Notes: generated by a model from the sequence alone, not told the origin. A stretch of 42,424 nucleotides of DNA from Betaproteobacteria bacterium (GCA_009921765.1 RFXC01000009.1:1-42424), one strand, 5' to 3'. Positions 19,077-28,115 are shown, counted from the stretch's first letter. Numbers and translations are program-made.

Positions 19077-20054
19077 CTACGCGAGGCACTGTTCGAGGCC
19101 TTTGATGAACATGTCCTTCGGCAGATTGCGGCCGATGAACACCATTTTGCTGGAGGGCTTTTCGCCGGGTTGCCAGCGCCTGCCCAGATCGGCGCCCATC
19201 ATCATGTGGACGCCCTGAAAGACGGTCTGACGATCCGACCCCTTCATGAAAAGCACGCCTTTATACCTTAACAGGTCCGGACCGTAAACCTGTACCAGCC
19301 CTGATAAAAAATCTTCCAGCTTGCCCGGATCAAACGCACGGTTGGAGCGAAACACGAACGACTGCACGCTGTCGTCGTGCTCGTGCTCGTCGCTGTCGAG
19401 GAATTCGGGATCGATCTCGAGGATGGCATTCAGATTGAAGCCCCGGATATCGAGGATCTCGTCGATGGGGGCATCGCCGAAGTGAACGGCCCGGATCGGC
19501 GCACGCGGATTCATCTGGCGAAGCCGCGTTTTCAAAGCCGTCTGTTCTTCTTCGGTAACCAGGTCAACCTTGGAGAGCAGGATGCGGTCGGCGAAGCCCA
19601 CCTGCTCCTGCGCCTCGCGGCGCTCGGCAAGCTGCTGCGGCGCGTGCTTGGCATCGACCACGGTGATGATGGCATCGAGCAGATAGCGGTCGGCGATGTC
19701 GTCATCGACGAAGAAGGTTTGCGCAACCGGCCCCGGGTCGGCCATGCCGGTGGTTTCAATGATGACCCGTTCAAAGGCGATCTCGCCCTTGGCGCGGCGC
19801 TGTTGCAGATCACCAAGAATGCGGATCAGGTCTCCACGAACGGTGCAGCAGATGCAGCCATTGTTCATTTCGACGATCTGCTCATCGCGCTCCTGGAGCA
19901 GCAGGTCGTTGTCAACGCCCTCCTCACCGAATTCATTTTCGATCACCGCGATGCGATGCCCGTGCTGCTCGCTGAGGATGCGCTTCAAAAGCGTGGTCTT
20001 ACCACTGCCGAGAAACCCGGTCAGGATGGTGACCGGTATATGTGTACTGGACAT
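19077..20054 (-). CDS. COG0523 (CobW/YjiA/ZNG-like) GTP-binding metallochaperone
   Basis: A 325-residue G3E-family GTPase. Features: P-loop GFLGSGKTT (13-21), the metal-binding CxCC motif GCICC (66-70), SKVD as the base-specificity loop, and a C-terminal domain with a short acidic/His stretch DEHEHDD and a final LEQCLA. The family delivers zinc, cobalt or other metals to client proteins; the metal here is not readable, but the subgroup beside dksA is usually tied to zinc. ATG at 20054 was chosen over a TTG 9 nt upstream; AAGG lies about 10 nt before it. No Zur-like palindrome is obvious in the 129 nt upstream. Confidence 0.88.
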   Translation of the reverse strand: MSSTHIPVTILTGFLGSGKTTLLKRILSEQHGHRIAVIENEFGEEGVDNDLLLQERDEQIVEMNNGCICCTVRGDLIRILGDLQQRRAKGEIAFERVIIETTGMADPGPVAQTFFVDDDIADRYLLDAIITVVDAKHAPQQLAERREAQEQVGFADRILLSKVDLVTEEEQTALKTRLRQMNPRAPIRAVHFGDAPIDEILDIRGFNLNAILEIDPEFLDSDEHEHDDSVQSFVFRSNRAFDPGKLEDFLSGLVQVYGPDLLRYKGVLFMKGSDRQTVFQGVHMMMGADLGRRWQPGEKPSSKMVFIGRNLPKDMFIKGLEQCLA

Positions 20055-20108
20055 GAACTGCAACCTTGTATGTCTGTCGGGCCGGGCCGGCCGGCTTCAG
20101 GGCGCGAG

Positions 20109-20114
20109 ATTCTA
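20109..20114 (-). promoter_or_regulatory. Possible -10 box (TAGAAT) for the cobW-like/dksA/hslVU run
   Basis: TAGAAT lies about 55 nt before the GTPase ATG in the 129-nt gap after rlmI. The -35 region is poor and G+C-rich. A GCGCGC-CGA-GCGCGC palindrome lies just beside it (about 20116-20130). This is the only A+T-leaning hexamer in the gap. Confidence 0.25.
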
Positions 20115-20183
20115 CGCGCGCCGAGCGCGCTTGGGCATGCCGCCTGACGGGTTTGTGTGATCGGCTGCAACCGGCGCACGCCA

Positions 20184-21371
20184 TCACAGCCGGCCGAGCA
20201 TCAACCCCTTCAGGTACTCGCCTTCGGGATGGGTCATGGACACCGGATGGTCTTCGCCCGCCGCCAGCCGCGCGAGCATCTGGGCATCCACCCGTGCATC
20301 GATCACCGCCCCCGCCACCACTTTCTGAAACAGATCCACCGACACCGCACCCGAGCATGAGAACGTGAACAGTCGCCCGCCGGGAGCCAGCAGACGGAGC
20401 GCCGCGAGGCTCAGCTGCTTGTACGCCCGGGTGGCGCGATCAAGGTGCTGCACCGACGGCGCGAACTTGGGCGGGTCGAGCACGATCAGGTCGAACTGCC
20501 GACGCTCGGATGCAAACTGCTTGAGCGCATCGAAGACGTCCGCCTGAAGCCAATGTGCGGGCGATTCGATCTGATTCAATGACTGTTGCGTGCGCGCAAC
20601 TTCCAGCGCGTCCGCGCTCGAGTCGATCGACCAGGCCTCGGCGGCACCGGCCCGCAGCGCTGCGAGCGAAAACCCGCCCGTATAGCAAAAGCAGTTGAGC
20701 ACGCGCCTGCCGGCGGCAAGCGACGCAAGGAGCCGCCGGTTGTCGCGCTGGTCGATGTAGAAGCCCGTCTTGTGGCCTCGGAGCACATCAACCTGATAGG
20801 TCACCCCGTCCTCGCGGATGACCACCGGCCCGCTGGGCGCTGCCCCACGGAGGGTGCCCTCGCGACTCGGCAGACCCTCGCGCTGGCGCGAAGCGGCGTC
20901 CGAGCGCTCATAGAGCCGGCTGATCCCCGTGGCGGCGGTGAGCGCATCCGCGATTGCCTCGCGGCGCGCGTCGACGCCGGCCGCCATCAGCTGGACCACC
21001 AGCTGGTCGGCGTACTGATCGACGATCAGCCCAGGCAGGCCATCGGCCTCGCCGAACACCAGCCGGCGCGCGTCGGTCCGCGCAAGCAGGGTCGCGCGAC
21101 GGGTGACTGCGGCCGCAATGCGTTCCTGCAGCCAGGCATCGTCGGGCATCTCGGTCTCGGCAAACGACCAGGCACGGGCCCGGATACTCGAGGCCGGGCT
21201 GAATGCCGCCCAGGCCAGAAAGCGCTGATCGGCGCCCACCACGCGCACCAGGTCGCCCGGCGCAGGGCGACCCGCCATCCGCGCCACCGCCCCCGCATAG
21301 ATCCAGGGATGACGGCGCAACAGCGACCGTTCTTTTCCGGGGTGAAGTTCCAGCGTGGCAGGGGCGCTCAT
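20184..21371 (-). CDS. rlmI: 23S rRNA (cytosine-5)-methyltransferase, RlmI type
   Basis: A 395-residue class I methyltransferase with an N-terminal PUA domain (ELHPGKERSLLRRHPWIYAGAV) and a C-terminal Rossmann domain (LNCFCYTGGFSLAALRAGA as motif I; LIVLDPPKFAPS as motif IV; FTFSCSGAVS with the catalytic Cys). RlmI makes m5C1962 in 23S rRNA. A Gly/Arg-rich insert (about 160-185) separates the central domain strands and is longer than usual. Its ATG overlaps the xerC stop by 4 nt (ATGA), so the two are translationally coupled. Confidence 0.9.
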   Translation of the reverse strand: MSAPATLELHPGKERSLLRRHPWIYAGAVARMAGRPAPGDLVRVVGADQRFLAWAAFSPASSIRARAWSFAETEMPDDAWLQERIAAAVTRRATLLARTDARRLVFGEADGLPGLIVDQYADQLVVQLMAAGVDARREAIADALTAATGISRLYERSDAASRQREGLPSREGTLRGAAPSGPVVIREDGVTYQVDVLRGHKTGFYIDQRDNRRLLASLAAGRRVLNCFCYTGGFSLAALRAGAAEAWSIDSSADALEVARTQQSLNQIESPAHWLQADVFDALKQFASERRQFDLIVLDPPKFAPSVQHLDRATRAYKQLSLAALRLLAPGGRLFTFSCSGAVSVDLFQKVVAGAVIDARVDAQMLARLAAGEDHPVSMTHPEGEYLKGLMLGRL

Positions 21372-22516
21372 GACGGGTTCCGGTCGGTGGGGCGGGGGGC
21401 ACGGCCGGGCCGCACGGGTAGCGCGACCCCGCGCGAGGATGCTGCGCCCTGCCCGCTTCGGGTCGAGCTCGCACTGACGTCTGCGTCGGCGCCCGAAACC
21501 GGCGTGGCCGGCAACGGATCGGGTCGTCGCGCGCGGGGATGCGCTGCGTCATACACCGCTGCAAGACGTTGGAAATCGAGGGCCGTGTACACCTGGGTGC
21601 TGGCAATGCTCGCGTGTCCCAGCAACTCCTGTACCGCGCGCAGATCGCCGCTTGACTGAAGCAGATGGCTGGCAAACGAGTGGCGCAGCATGTGGGGATG
21701 GACGCTCGCCGCCACCCCCTGGGCGATGCCGCGCCGCTTCAGACGCAGCTGAACCGACCTCGCGGACAGACGCTGGCCACGTCGAGACAGAAACAAGGCG
21801 CGCTCTTCGGGCAATGATTTCAGCGTAAGGAAGCGCTCACGTTCAGACAGCCAGGCACGCAGCGCGGTCAGCGCATCGCGGCCCACCGGCACGCTTCGCC
21901 GCTTGGCGCCTTTGCCGGTGACGATCACCTCGGCCTCGGTCAGGCTCAGCCAGCTCGCCGAGCGTGGCCGCCCGGACGCAGGCTCGAAATACCGGATGTC
22001 CAGGCTGATCAGTTCGGAGAGCCGCAGACCCGAGGAATAAAGAAGCTCGGCGATCGCGCGGTCGCGCACCGCATCAAATCCCTGGGCCTGGGGGTCGGCC
22101 ACCAGCCGCACCGCCTGATCGGGGGCCAGCGCCGAAGGCAGCCGCTTCGGTAGCCGTGGCGCCCTGACGCCGCGCGCCGGATTGCCCGCGCCACCCCGGT
22201 GCTCGGCCAGCCAGTCGAAAAACCCGCGCCAGGCAGAAAGCCGGCGGGCAATGCTGCGGGGCGAGGCCCCATCCCGGCTGGCCCGCGCCACCCAGCTGCG
22301 CACTGCGCGCTCATCAATGCGGCCCCAGTCGAACGCTGACCCCGCGCCACCGCGTTCGCAGGCAAGGCCGGCAAGCGGGTCGAGGTCGGCGTGATAGGCG
22401 GCGATCGTCCTTGGGGAGTAGCCCCGCTCGATCCGCAGCTGCTCAAGAAACGATGCGATGTCGGCCGCGCCCGCGTGCCGTGGCGCATCGGGCTGGCCGG
22501 CGCAGACGCCGGTCAT
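21368..22516 (-). CDS. xerC: Tyrosine recombinase XerC
   Basis: XerC acts with XerD at dif to resolve chromosome dimers. The 382-residue protein has the SAM-like core-binding domain (about 18-110) and a catalytic domain with the full set R165 (SGLRLSEL), K202 (GKGAK), H275 and R278 (HPHMLRHSF), H301 (LLGHAS) and nucleophile Y310 (TQVYTAL). Beyond the usual end (DAAHPRA, about 330) is a 52-residue low-complexity Ser/Arg/Pro-rich extension that runs into the rlmI start. Placement after dapF and DUF484 is the conserved dapF-xerC order and supports chromosomal XerC rather than a phage integrase. No good ribosome site precedes the ATG. Confidence 0.93.
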   Translation of the reverse strand: MTGVCAGQPDAPRHAGAADIASFLEQLRIERGYSPRTIAAYHADLDPLAGLACERGGAGSAFDWGRIDERAVRSWVARASRDGASPRSIARRLSAWRGFFDWLAEHRGGAGNPARGVRAPRLPKRLPSALAPDQAVRLVADPQAQGFDAVRDRAIAELLYSSGLRLSELISLDIRYFEPASGRPRSASWLSLTEAEVIVTGKGAKRRSVPVGRDALTALRAWLSERERFLTLKSLPEERALFLSRRGQRLSARSVQLRLKRRGIAQGVAASVHPHMLRHSFASHLLQSSGDLRAVQELLGHASIASTQVYTALDFQRLAAVYDAAHPRARRPDPLPATPVSGADADVSASSTRSGQGAASSRGVALPVRPGRAPRPTDRNPS

Positions 22517-22577
22517 TGGGAGGCGCTGACGTGGCGGGCCATGACGAGGCAGCCCATGACGCGGCAGGCCGCGCGAC

Positions 22578-23258
22578 TCAACCCGGCTCGCTCAGCCGGC
22601 CAAGCGCCGCGCTGGCCAGTTCGGCGATCCGCTCGAGAAACGACACCCCCATGCCGGCATGGAAGCGGTCTGCGTCACCCGAGCCCAGCACCAGCAGACC
22701 AAAGCTCTGCGGGCTGGCCCCATGGCGAAGCGGCAGGAGCGCAATGGAGCGCGCATCCGCGCCCGCGCTCGGCAGCCAGCCGGCAAAGCGCAGATCGCCC
22801 CGCGGACCGCAGTACGGGATCCGCATGGCGTCGACCTGATCGATCCACTCGGGAGGCGTGGCGCGGACCCACTCGGGCGACAGCGCACCTGTCTTCACCC
22901 GCCAGAGCCGCAGCGCAACGAGCGGCACCGAAAAGCCACTGCGCATGCCGTCCACCACAATGCCGGGCACCCGCTCGGGCGACTCGGCAAGCAGCAGATC
23001 CCGCGTCCAGCGCTGCAGACGCTCGCCGATCGCATCGTTTTCCTTGCCGGTGTGGACCAGATCGGCAAAGCGCCGCTCGATCAGTCGCAGTTTGTCGCGC
23101 AGCACCTCAAGCTGACGCTCGTGCAGCGAGATGGCGCGATTGCCATGCGCCGGGGCAAACCGCATGCTCGCGAGGAGATCGGGGCGGGTTTCGAAAAAAT
23201 CCGGGTGATCGCCGAGATAGGCGGCAACCTGTTCGTCTTGGATCGGGGTCTCGCTCAT
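22578..23258 (-). CDS. DUF484 family (GAF-like) protein
   Basis: A 226-residue DUF484 protein, the conserved companion between dapF and xerC. N-terminal VAAYLGDHPDFFETRPDLLASM is the family hallmark, then ISLHERQLEVLRDKLRLIERR, a predicted coiled coil (about 42-75), and a GAF-like domain ending in FGLLVLGSGDADRFHAGMGVSFLERIAELA. Function unknown; a signalling or regulatory role is suggested only by the fold. It starts 17 nt after the dapF stop. Confidence 0.9.
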   Translation of the reverse strand: MSETPIQDEQVAAYLGDHPDFFETRPDLLASMRFAPAHGNRAISLHERQLEVLRDKLRLIERRFADLVHTGKENDAIGERLQRWTRDLLLAESPERVPGIVVDGMRSGFSVPLVALRLWRVKTGALSPEWVRATPPEWIDQVDAMRIPYCGPRGDLRFAGWLPSAGADARSIALLPLRHGASPQSFGLLVLGSGDADRFHAGMGVSFLERIAELASAALGRLSEPG

Positions 23259-23275
23259 TGGGGGGAAGGCTCCGT

Positions 23276-24175
23276 TTAACCGGGCATGACGGGGGTGGAC
23301 GAGGAATGACCGGCCGATGCATCGTCGGCAAGCTCGACCTCGCCTTCGAAGACGGTCTCGGCGGGGCCGGTCATGCGCACCGTCTGTCCGGGTTGCCAGG
23401 CGATCGTAACCTCGCCGCCGCGCATCCGGACCCGAACCGGCGAGGACACCCGCTCTTGCCGAATCGCCGAGACGGCGGCCGCGCAGGCGCCCGTGCCGCA
23501 GGCCAGGGTCTCGCCCGCTCCGCGCTCCCAGACCCGAAGCGCGATCGACTGCGGGCCGGTGACCTGCATGAAGCCGACGTTGACCCGGCGCGAGAACCGG
23601 CGGTGATGTTCGATCCGCGGGCCCTCGGTGGTCACCGGCGCACGGTCCAGATCGTCGACCTGAAGCACGGCATGCGGGTTACCCATGGAGAGCACCGAGG
23701 CCCAGCGAAGCGAGTCGTCCAGATCGATGGGCCACTGCGTGTCGGCGCCCGCCGACCGCAGGGTGAGCCCCGCGGAATCGAAGGGCACACGCTCGGGTTC
23801 GAAAATGGGTGCGCCCATGTCGACGCTCACCTGGCCATCGGCGCCAAGCGACAGTTCGAGCATGCCCGAAAGCGTCTGCACCCTGATCGGGTCTCGCGCG
23901 GACAGGCCCTGCTCGCGCACGAAGCGCACGAAGCAACGCGCGCCGTTGCCGCAGTGCTCGACCTCGTCGCCATCGGCATTGAAGATGCGGTAGCGGAAAT
24001 CGACACCCGGGTCGCTGGCGGGCTCGACCAGCAGCACCTGATCGGCGCCGATACCAAAATGGCGGTCGGCGAGCCAGCGCACCTGGGCTTGCGAGAGCGC
24101 GAGCGTCTGCCGAACGCCATCGATCACGACAAAGTCGTTGCCAGCGCCCTGCATCTTGGTGAACCGCAGCTTCAT
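23276..24175 (-). CDS. dapF: Diaminopimelate epimerase
   Basis: DapF converts LL- to meso-diaminopimelate for lysine and peptidoglycan. The 299 residues include [13 protein letters not shown] at the start, first catalytic Cys C75 in [10 protein letters not shown], and the second in [14 protein letters not shown] near residue 220. The two cysteines act as base and acid. A C-terminal extension of about 15 residues past the normal end ([10 protein letters not shown]...) is non-conserved. The gene is 8 nt after the acyltransferase ATG side, i.e. it lies between lpxL and DUF484 in one run. Confidence 0.96.
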   Translation of the reverse strand: MKLRFTKMQGAGNDFVVIDGVRQTLALSQAQVRWLADRHFGIGADQVLLVEPASDPGVDFRYRIFNADGDEVEHCGNGARCFVRFVREQGLSARDPIRVQTLSGMLELSLGADGQVSVDMGAPIFEPERVPFDSAGLTLRSAGADTQWPIDLDDSLRWASVLSMGNPHAVLQVDDLDRAPVTTEGPRIEHHRRFSRRVNVGFMQVTGPQSIALRVWERGAGETLACGTGACAAAVSAIRQERVSSPVRVRMRGGEVTIAWQPGQTVRMTGPAETVFEGEVELADDASAGHSSSTPVMPG

Positions 24176-24183
24176 GACCGCGA

Positions 24184-25107
24184 TTATCGCCGATCGTAAG
24201 GCGATGCTTCGCCTGGCGGGCGGGTCTTGAACCGGCGGTGCGTCCAGAGATATTGCTCGGGCATGTCGAGCACCCGCGCTTCGATGAAGGCGTTCATCTG
24301 CCGGGTGGCCGCTTCCAGGTCGTCAACCGGGTAGTCGGTCCAGCCCGGGTGGAACACGCCCACATAGCCGCGATCGGTCATCCGCGTCACCAGCGGAACC
24401 ACCACCGCCCCGGTCAGTCGGGCAAGCCGCGCCACCGACGTGACCGTGGCAGCCGATACTCCGAAAAATGGCACGAAGAGCGCGTCTCGGGCGCCCAGAT
24501 CCATGTCCGGCAGGAAATAGAAAGCCCCGCCGTCGCGCAGCCACCGAACCGCCGGCCGCAGGCCCTCGTTACGAAGCAGCATGGTGCCCTGAAACCGGCT
24601 GCGGCCGCGAGTCATCGCATCGTTGAGGACGGCGCTTTTTTGCCGGGCGTACATGGATGCGAGCCGCGGGTGCTCCAGCAGAAGCCGGATGCCCCCCGCA
24701 TCGATTCCCACGAAATGCGGCGCGAGCACAATCACCGGGCGACCCGCATTGACCGGCTCAAGAAAGTGTTGCAGACCCTCGAGACGACAGAGTTCGACAA
24801 TTCGCTCCCTCGGCGCGTACCAGAGAATGAACCGGTCGAGAAAGCTCCGCGTAAACGCCTGGAAGTGGGCGCGCGCAATGCGGCGCCGCTCAGCCTCGCT
24901 CCAGTGCGGAAAACAGAGGGCGAGGTTCACCTGCGCGATCCGCCGGCGCGGCCACGCGAGGCCATAGAGGAGCGTTCCGAGCGCATGACCCAGTCGCACC
25001 AGCCAGCCGTAGGGGAGCAGGGCGAGGCCGCGCAGCACCACGATGCCAACCCGCATCAGCGCCTCGCCGGCGCGTGCCCGGATGGAGGTGGCAAGCGGCT
25101 CGCTCAT
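24184..25107 (-). CDS. LpxL/HtrB-type lysophospholipid (lipid A) acyltransferase, HX4D copy
   Basis: A 307-residue inner-membrane acyltransferase. It has an N-terminal hydrophobic helix ([21 protein letters not shown]), [14 protein letters not shown] (family signature), the catalytic HX4D motif in [11 protein letters not shown], and the C-terminal [17 protein letters not shown]. The family adds a secondary acyl chain to lipid A. LpxL versus LpxM cannot be told from sequence. The ATG overlaps the upstream paralogue's stop by 4 nt, so the two are coupled. dapF follows 8 nt downstream. Confidence 0.9.
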   Translation of the reverse strand: MSEPLATSIRARAGEALMRVGIVVLRGLALLPYGWLVRLGHALGTLLYGLAWPRRRIAQVNLALCFPHWSEAERRRIARAHFQAFTRSFLDRFILWYAPRERIVELCRLEGLQHFLEPVNAGRPVIVLAPHFVGIDAGGIRLLLEHPRLASMYARQKSAVLNDAMTRGRSRFQGTMLLRNEGLRPAVRWLRDGGAFYFLPDMDLGARDALFVPFFGVSAATVTSVARLARLTGAVVVPLVTRMTDRGYVGVFHPGWTDYPVDDLEAATRQMNAFIEARVLDMPEQYLWTHRRFKTRPPGEASPYDRR

Positions 25108-26162
25108 CGAGGTGTCACGGGCGCGGCAGGCGCCCCGTCCGGCCGCTTGTAGCGGTTGTAGCCCCAGAGATACTGATGGGGAGCAAGGCGAACCAGTTCC
25201 TCCATCTGGGCGTTGAGCGCTTCCGGCGTCGGCAAGGACTCGAAGGCCTGGAGCCGGATCCGCCAGCCGCCCCGGACCCGCTCACCCACTGCGATCACCA
25301 CCGAAGCGCCCGTTGCCTGCGCAAGTTTCATGGGGAGCGTCATGGTGAAGGCGGGCTCGCCGAAAAATCTGGCCCAGCGGCCTTCGCCGGCGCCTGGAAC
25401 CTGATCGGGGAGCACGCCCACCGCGGCGCCCGCGCGCAAGGCCCGCAGCATCGCCCGCACGCCCGAGAGCGCGGCCGGTACGGGATGAAGCCCCTCCCCG
25501 CCCCGGGCCCGCGCAAGAAGCGCCCCCAGTGCGGGCTTGCGCGGCGGGCGAAACATCACCGTGATGGGTGCGCGCAGCGCATACCACCGCGCGGTGACCT
25601 CAAACGCACCAAGATGCGGGGTGAGAAAGAGAATGCCGCGGCCAGCTCGCTCGGCCGCCTCGAGCACCGCGAGATCATCACAGCGAACACGGCGGGCGAT
25701 CGCCGCAGACGGCCGCATCCAGATAAAAGGGAGTTCGCCCGCCATCCGGCCCGCCTCGATCGCGGCTCGCAACATGAGCGCCACGCCCCGATAGCCCGCG
25801 CGGCCGAGATTGGCGCGCAACTTCCCCCGGTAGCTCGCGGACAGGGCGAGCGCAGCAAGCCCCGCCGTGGCGCCCAGCCCCCGCGCCGCGCCAAGCGGCA
25901 AACGGGCGAGCGCACTGGCGAGCCCGACCAGCCAGCGTCCGGTCGCCTCGGGTGGAGGCGCCTGCTCTTGACGCGCCGGCGCGGCCGGTGACGAAGCGGC
26001 GCCCGAGCCCGGTCCGGGCGGGGAGGCAGATGACGGTGCACGCGGTGGCACCACAGGGTCGGCGGACATGACGGGTGGAGCTGGATGGGGCATCGGACCG
26101 GGGTCGGTCGGCGCAAACCCGAAAGCGTACGCTTCCTGCGCGATCATGGTGGAGTAGGCCAT
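25104..26162 (-). CDS. LpxL/HtrB-type acyltransferase, HX4E copy with Pro-rich N-terminus
   Basis: A second acyltransferase, paralogous to its neighbour. HX4E occurs in [14 protein letters not shown], still within the accepted HX4(D/E) motif; the end is [15 protein letters not shown]. The first 75 or so residues before the conserved [14 protein letters not shown] are Pro/Ala/Ser-rich and not seen in the family, so the start is doubtful: ATGs at 26162, 26147, 26093 and 26069 all lack a good ribosome site. I keep the longest. It is divergent from metK with 259 nt between. The pair suggests two successive secondary acylations, which is inference. Confidence 0.82.
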   Translation of the reverse strand: MAYSTMIAQEAYAFGFAPTDPGPMPHPAPPVMSADPVVPPRAPSSASPPGPGSGAASSPAAPARQEQAPPPEATGRWLVGLASALARLPLGAARGLGATAGLAALALSASYRGKLRANLGRAGYRGVALMLRAAIEAGRMAGELPFIWMRPSAAIARRVRCDDLAVLEAAERAGRGILFLTPHLGAFEVTARWYALRAPITVMFRPPRKPALGALLARARGGEGLHPVPAALSGVRAMLRALRAGAAVGVLPDQVPGAGEGRWARFFGEPAFTMTLPMKLAQATGASVVIAVGERVRGGWRIRLQAFESLPTPEALNAQMEELVRLAPHQYLWGYNRYKRPDGAPAAPVTPR

Positions 26163-26228
26163 ACGGTGCCGCGCAGTCTATGCGAAGCGAGGCGACCTGC
26201 ACGACGCTTTCGCACACGCGAAGCCGGC

Positions 26229-26234
26229 TATAAT
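26229..26234 (+). promoter_or_regulatory. -10 box (TATAAT) of the metK promoter
   Basis: A perfect TATAAT in otherwise G+C-rich sequence, about 190 nt before the metK GTG. The -35 at 17-nt spacing (GCTTTC) is weak. Predicted transcription would begin near 26241, just before the structured leader. Confidence 0.5.
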
Positions 26235-26243
26235 TCGCGTTGC

Positions 26244-26325
26244 CGAGTTAAGGACAACTTGCGGGGCAGGGGCCGATCAGGTCCGAAATACCGCTAAAGC
26301 GTCGCCGCTTCTCCAAAGATCGGCC
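26244..26325 (+). ncRNA. Candidate structured 5' leader (possible riboswitch) of metK
   Basis: Two mutually exclusive folds can be drawn by hand. Fold A: CTTGCGG (26258-26264) pairs with CCGC plus AAG (26291-26294, 26297-26299, TA bulged), enclosing an internal loop and a nested hairpin GGGCC (26270-26274) with GGTCC (26280-26284), loop GATCA. Fold B: GGCCGATC (26271-26278) pairs perfectly with GATCGGCC (26318-26325), and AAGCG (26297-26301) pairs with CGCTT (26306-26310) over loop TCGC. Fold B uses bases of both helices of fold A. A further GGAC (26252-26255)/GTCC (26281-26284) pairing would make a pseudoknot with the CTTGCGG helix. I do not recognise a SAM-I, SAM-II or SAH core here. Function as a SAM sensor is inferred from the gene downstream. 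Confidence 0.45.
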
Positions 26326-26340
26326 ACGCCGAAGGCAAGC

Positions 26341-26374
26341 CCGCGGCGCAGGTGCCTGTCACCGTCCGCCGCGG
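26341..26374 (+). other. Long hairpin in metK leader
   Basis: CCGCGGCG (26341-26348) pairs perfectly with CGCCGCGG (26367-26374); inside, GGTG (26351-26354) pairs with CACC (26360-26363) over loop CCTGT. There is no T-run after it, so it is not a standard intrinsic terminator. It ends about 37 nt before the ribosome site. It may form the expression platform of the leader or a Rho-related pause element; that is inference. Confidence 0.5.
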
Positions 26375-26421
26375 ATGCCGTCCAGTCGAACCGTTCCGAC
26401 GACATTTCAGAGGAGAAAGCT

Positions 26422-27582
26422 GTGGCCAACGATTATCTGTTTACTTCCGAATCCGTCTCCGAGGGTCACCCCGACAAGGTGGCTGACCAGATCTCGGACG
26501 CAATCCTCGACGCCATCCTTGCGCAGGACAAGACCTCGCGCGTGGCGGCCGAAACCCTTTGCAATACCGGTCTGGTGGTGCTCGCGGGCGAAATCACCAC
26601 ACGGGCCAACGTCGACTACATCCAGGTCGCGCGCGACACGCTGAAGTCGATCGGCTATGACAACACCGATTACGGCATCGACTACAAAGGCTGCGCCGTC
26701 CTGGTCGCCTACGACAAGCAGTCGCCCGACATCAAGCAGGGCGTGGACGCCGCACACGACGACAACCTCGAGCAGGGTGCGGGCGATCAAGGCCTGATGT
26801 TTGGCTACGCCTGTGACGAAACGCCGGAGCTCATGCCCTCGGCCATCTACTACTCGCATCGCCTGGTCGAGCGCCAGTCGCAGGTGCGTCGCAGCGGCAA
26901 GCTCGGCTGGCTTCGCCCTGATGCCAAATCACAGGTGACCTTGCGCTACGCCGATGGCCGCCCGGTCTCGGTCGACACCGTGGTGCTGTCAACCCAGCAC
27001 GCACCCGACGTCTCCATGGAAACCATTCGCGAAGGCGTGATCGAGGAGATCATCAAACCAGTGATCCCGGCCTCGCTCATCAAGGGCAACATCAATTACC
27101 TGATCAACCCGACCGGCCGGTTTGTGGTGGGCGGCCCGCAGGGTGACTGCGGTCTCACAGGCCGCAAGATCATTGTCGACACCTATGGCGGTGCGGCCCC
27201 GCACGGTGGCGGCGCGTTCTCGGGCAAGGACCCCTCCAAGGTCGACCGGTCGGCCGCTTACGCCGCGCGCTATGTGGCGAAAAACATCGTCGCAGCCGGG
27301 CTGGCCAGCCGCTGCCTGGTGCAGGTGTCCTACGCCATCGGGGTCGCGCGGCCCACGTCGGTATGGGTCACCACCCAGGGCACGGGCAAGGTGAGCGACG
27401 CGCGCATCGCGGAACTGGTGCAGCAGCACTTCGATCTGCGTCCGAAGGGCATCGTCAAGATGCTGGACCTCCTTCGCCCCATCTATCGCAAGACCGCCGC
27501 TTACGGACATTTCGGGCGCGACGAGCCGGAATTCAGCTGGGAGCGCACCGATCGCGCCGAGGCCCTCAAAGCGTCGGCATGA
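26422..27582 (+). CDS. metK: S-adenosylmethionine synthetase
   Basis: MetK makes SAM from methionine and ATP. The 386-residue product has [20 protein letters not shown] at the N-terminus (shown in part), the hexapeptide-type [12 protein letters not shown], and the glycine-rich phosphate loop [16 protein letters not shown]. The start is GTG, with GGAG 8 nt before it. Preceded by a roughly 180-nt structured leader; followed by the ahcY-metF genes of the same cycle. No frame problem seen. Confidence 0.97.
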   Translation: MANDYLFTSESVSEGHPDKVADQISDAILDAILAQDKTSRVAAETLCNTGLVVLAGEITTRANVDYIQVARDTLKSIGYDNTDYGIDYKGCAVLVAYDKQSPDIKQGVDAAHDDNLEQGAGDQGLMFGYACDETPELMPSAIYYSHRLVERQSQVRRSGKLGWLRPDAKSQVTLRYADGRPVSVDTVVLSTQHAPDVSMETIREGVIEEIIKPVIPASLIKGNINYLINPTGRFVVGGPQGDCGLTGRKIIVDTYGGAAPHGGGAFSGKDPSKVDRSAAYAARYVAKNIVAAGLASRCLVQVSYAIGVARPTSVWVTTQGTGKVSDARIAELVQQHFDLRPKGIVKMLDLLRPIYRKTAAYGHFGRDEPEFSWERTDRAEALKASA

Positions 27583-27618
27583 TCGCCGTCAAGGTGTGAC
27601 GCTGGAGAATTTGAGTTA

Positions 27619-28095
27619 ATGCAGTCCATGGCTGCTTCGCTCAAACATCTGATCGATTCTCCGGCGTCCATCGACGGCGAAACCGGGTCGCCGTCCATCG
27701 CCTGCTGCCGGGTGATGGACGCGATCGCCGGTGATTGCAGCAGTTCGTTTGGCGAACGCCTGAAGATCGTCGAGGCCGAATGCGGGTTTGGCGAACGCTG
27801 CTCGCGCGGCTGTGCCGGGCTGCCCCCAGCCGACTGCAGCTTGATTGGCGCCGGGCGGTCAAGCATCGGCCGGGTGGCGCTATCGTCGGACACGGTCGCA
27901 AGCGGAAACGCGCCGTGCTTTGATGCGGCCGGGAGTGCGGGCGGTTCGGCCAGAGGTTCAGGCGGCTCGACCGGGAGCGCGGGCGGTTTCTGGGAACCGC
28001 GGACTGCTCCGCCGTCAGCCCCGCCGCAAGCCGTTTGCGCCTCCACCGTCGTTGCTCGCCCCGCTTTTGTTTCCCCCATCCCGCGCAAGGTCTGA
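27619..28095 (+). CDS. Doubtful Cys-rich hypothetical ORF between metK and ahcY
   Basis: A 158-residue open frame 36 nt after metK. A GAG-containing sequence precedes the ATG. It contains about ten cysteines, mostly in the first two-thirds, and a repeated FGER (SSFGERLKIVEAECGFGERCSRG) encoded by a 12-13 nt direct repeat. The second half is Gly/Ser/Pro low complexity. Third codon positions are mostly G/C, but an antisense ORF shares those positions and has the same bias, so this is weak evidence. I recognise no family. It may be non-coding leader sequence of ahcY. Confidence 0.3.
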   Translation: MQSMAASLKHLIDSPASIDGETGSPSIACCRVMDAIAGDCSSSFGERLKIVEAECGFGERCSRGCAGLPPADCSLIGAGRSSIGRVALSSDTVASGNAPCFDAAGSAGGSARGSGGSTGSAGGFWEPRTAPPSAPPQAVCASTVVARPAFVSPIPRKV

Positions 28096-28115
28096 CCCGT
28101 CACCGCAGACTGCGC

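Noticed and set aside
21368..22516. Tyrosine recombinase as a mobile-element integrase
   Set aside because: The dapF-DUF484-xerC context and sequence identify chromosomal XerC; no att-like duplication or cargo is seen.
26244..26325. Known SAM-I or SAM-II riboswitch before metK
   Set aside because: The SAM-I core and the SAM-II pseudoknot layout could not be recognised; only the short CGCTAAAGC is reminiscent of SAM-II, which is not enough.
26341..26374. Intrinsic terminator in the metK leader
   Set aside because: Strong hairpin but no T-run after it. No convincing intrinsic terminator was found elsewhere in the window either.
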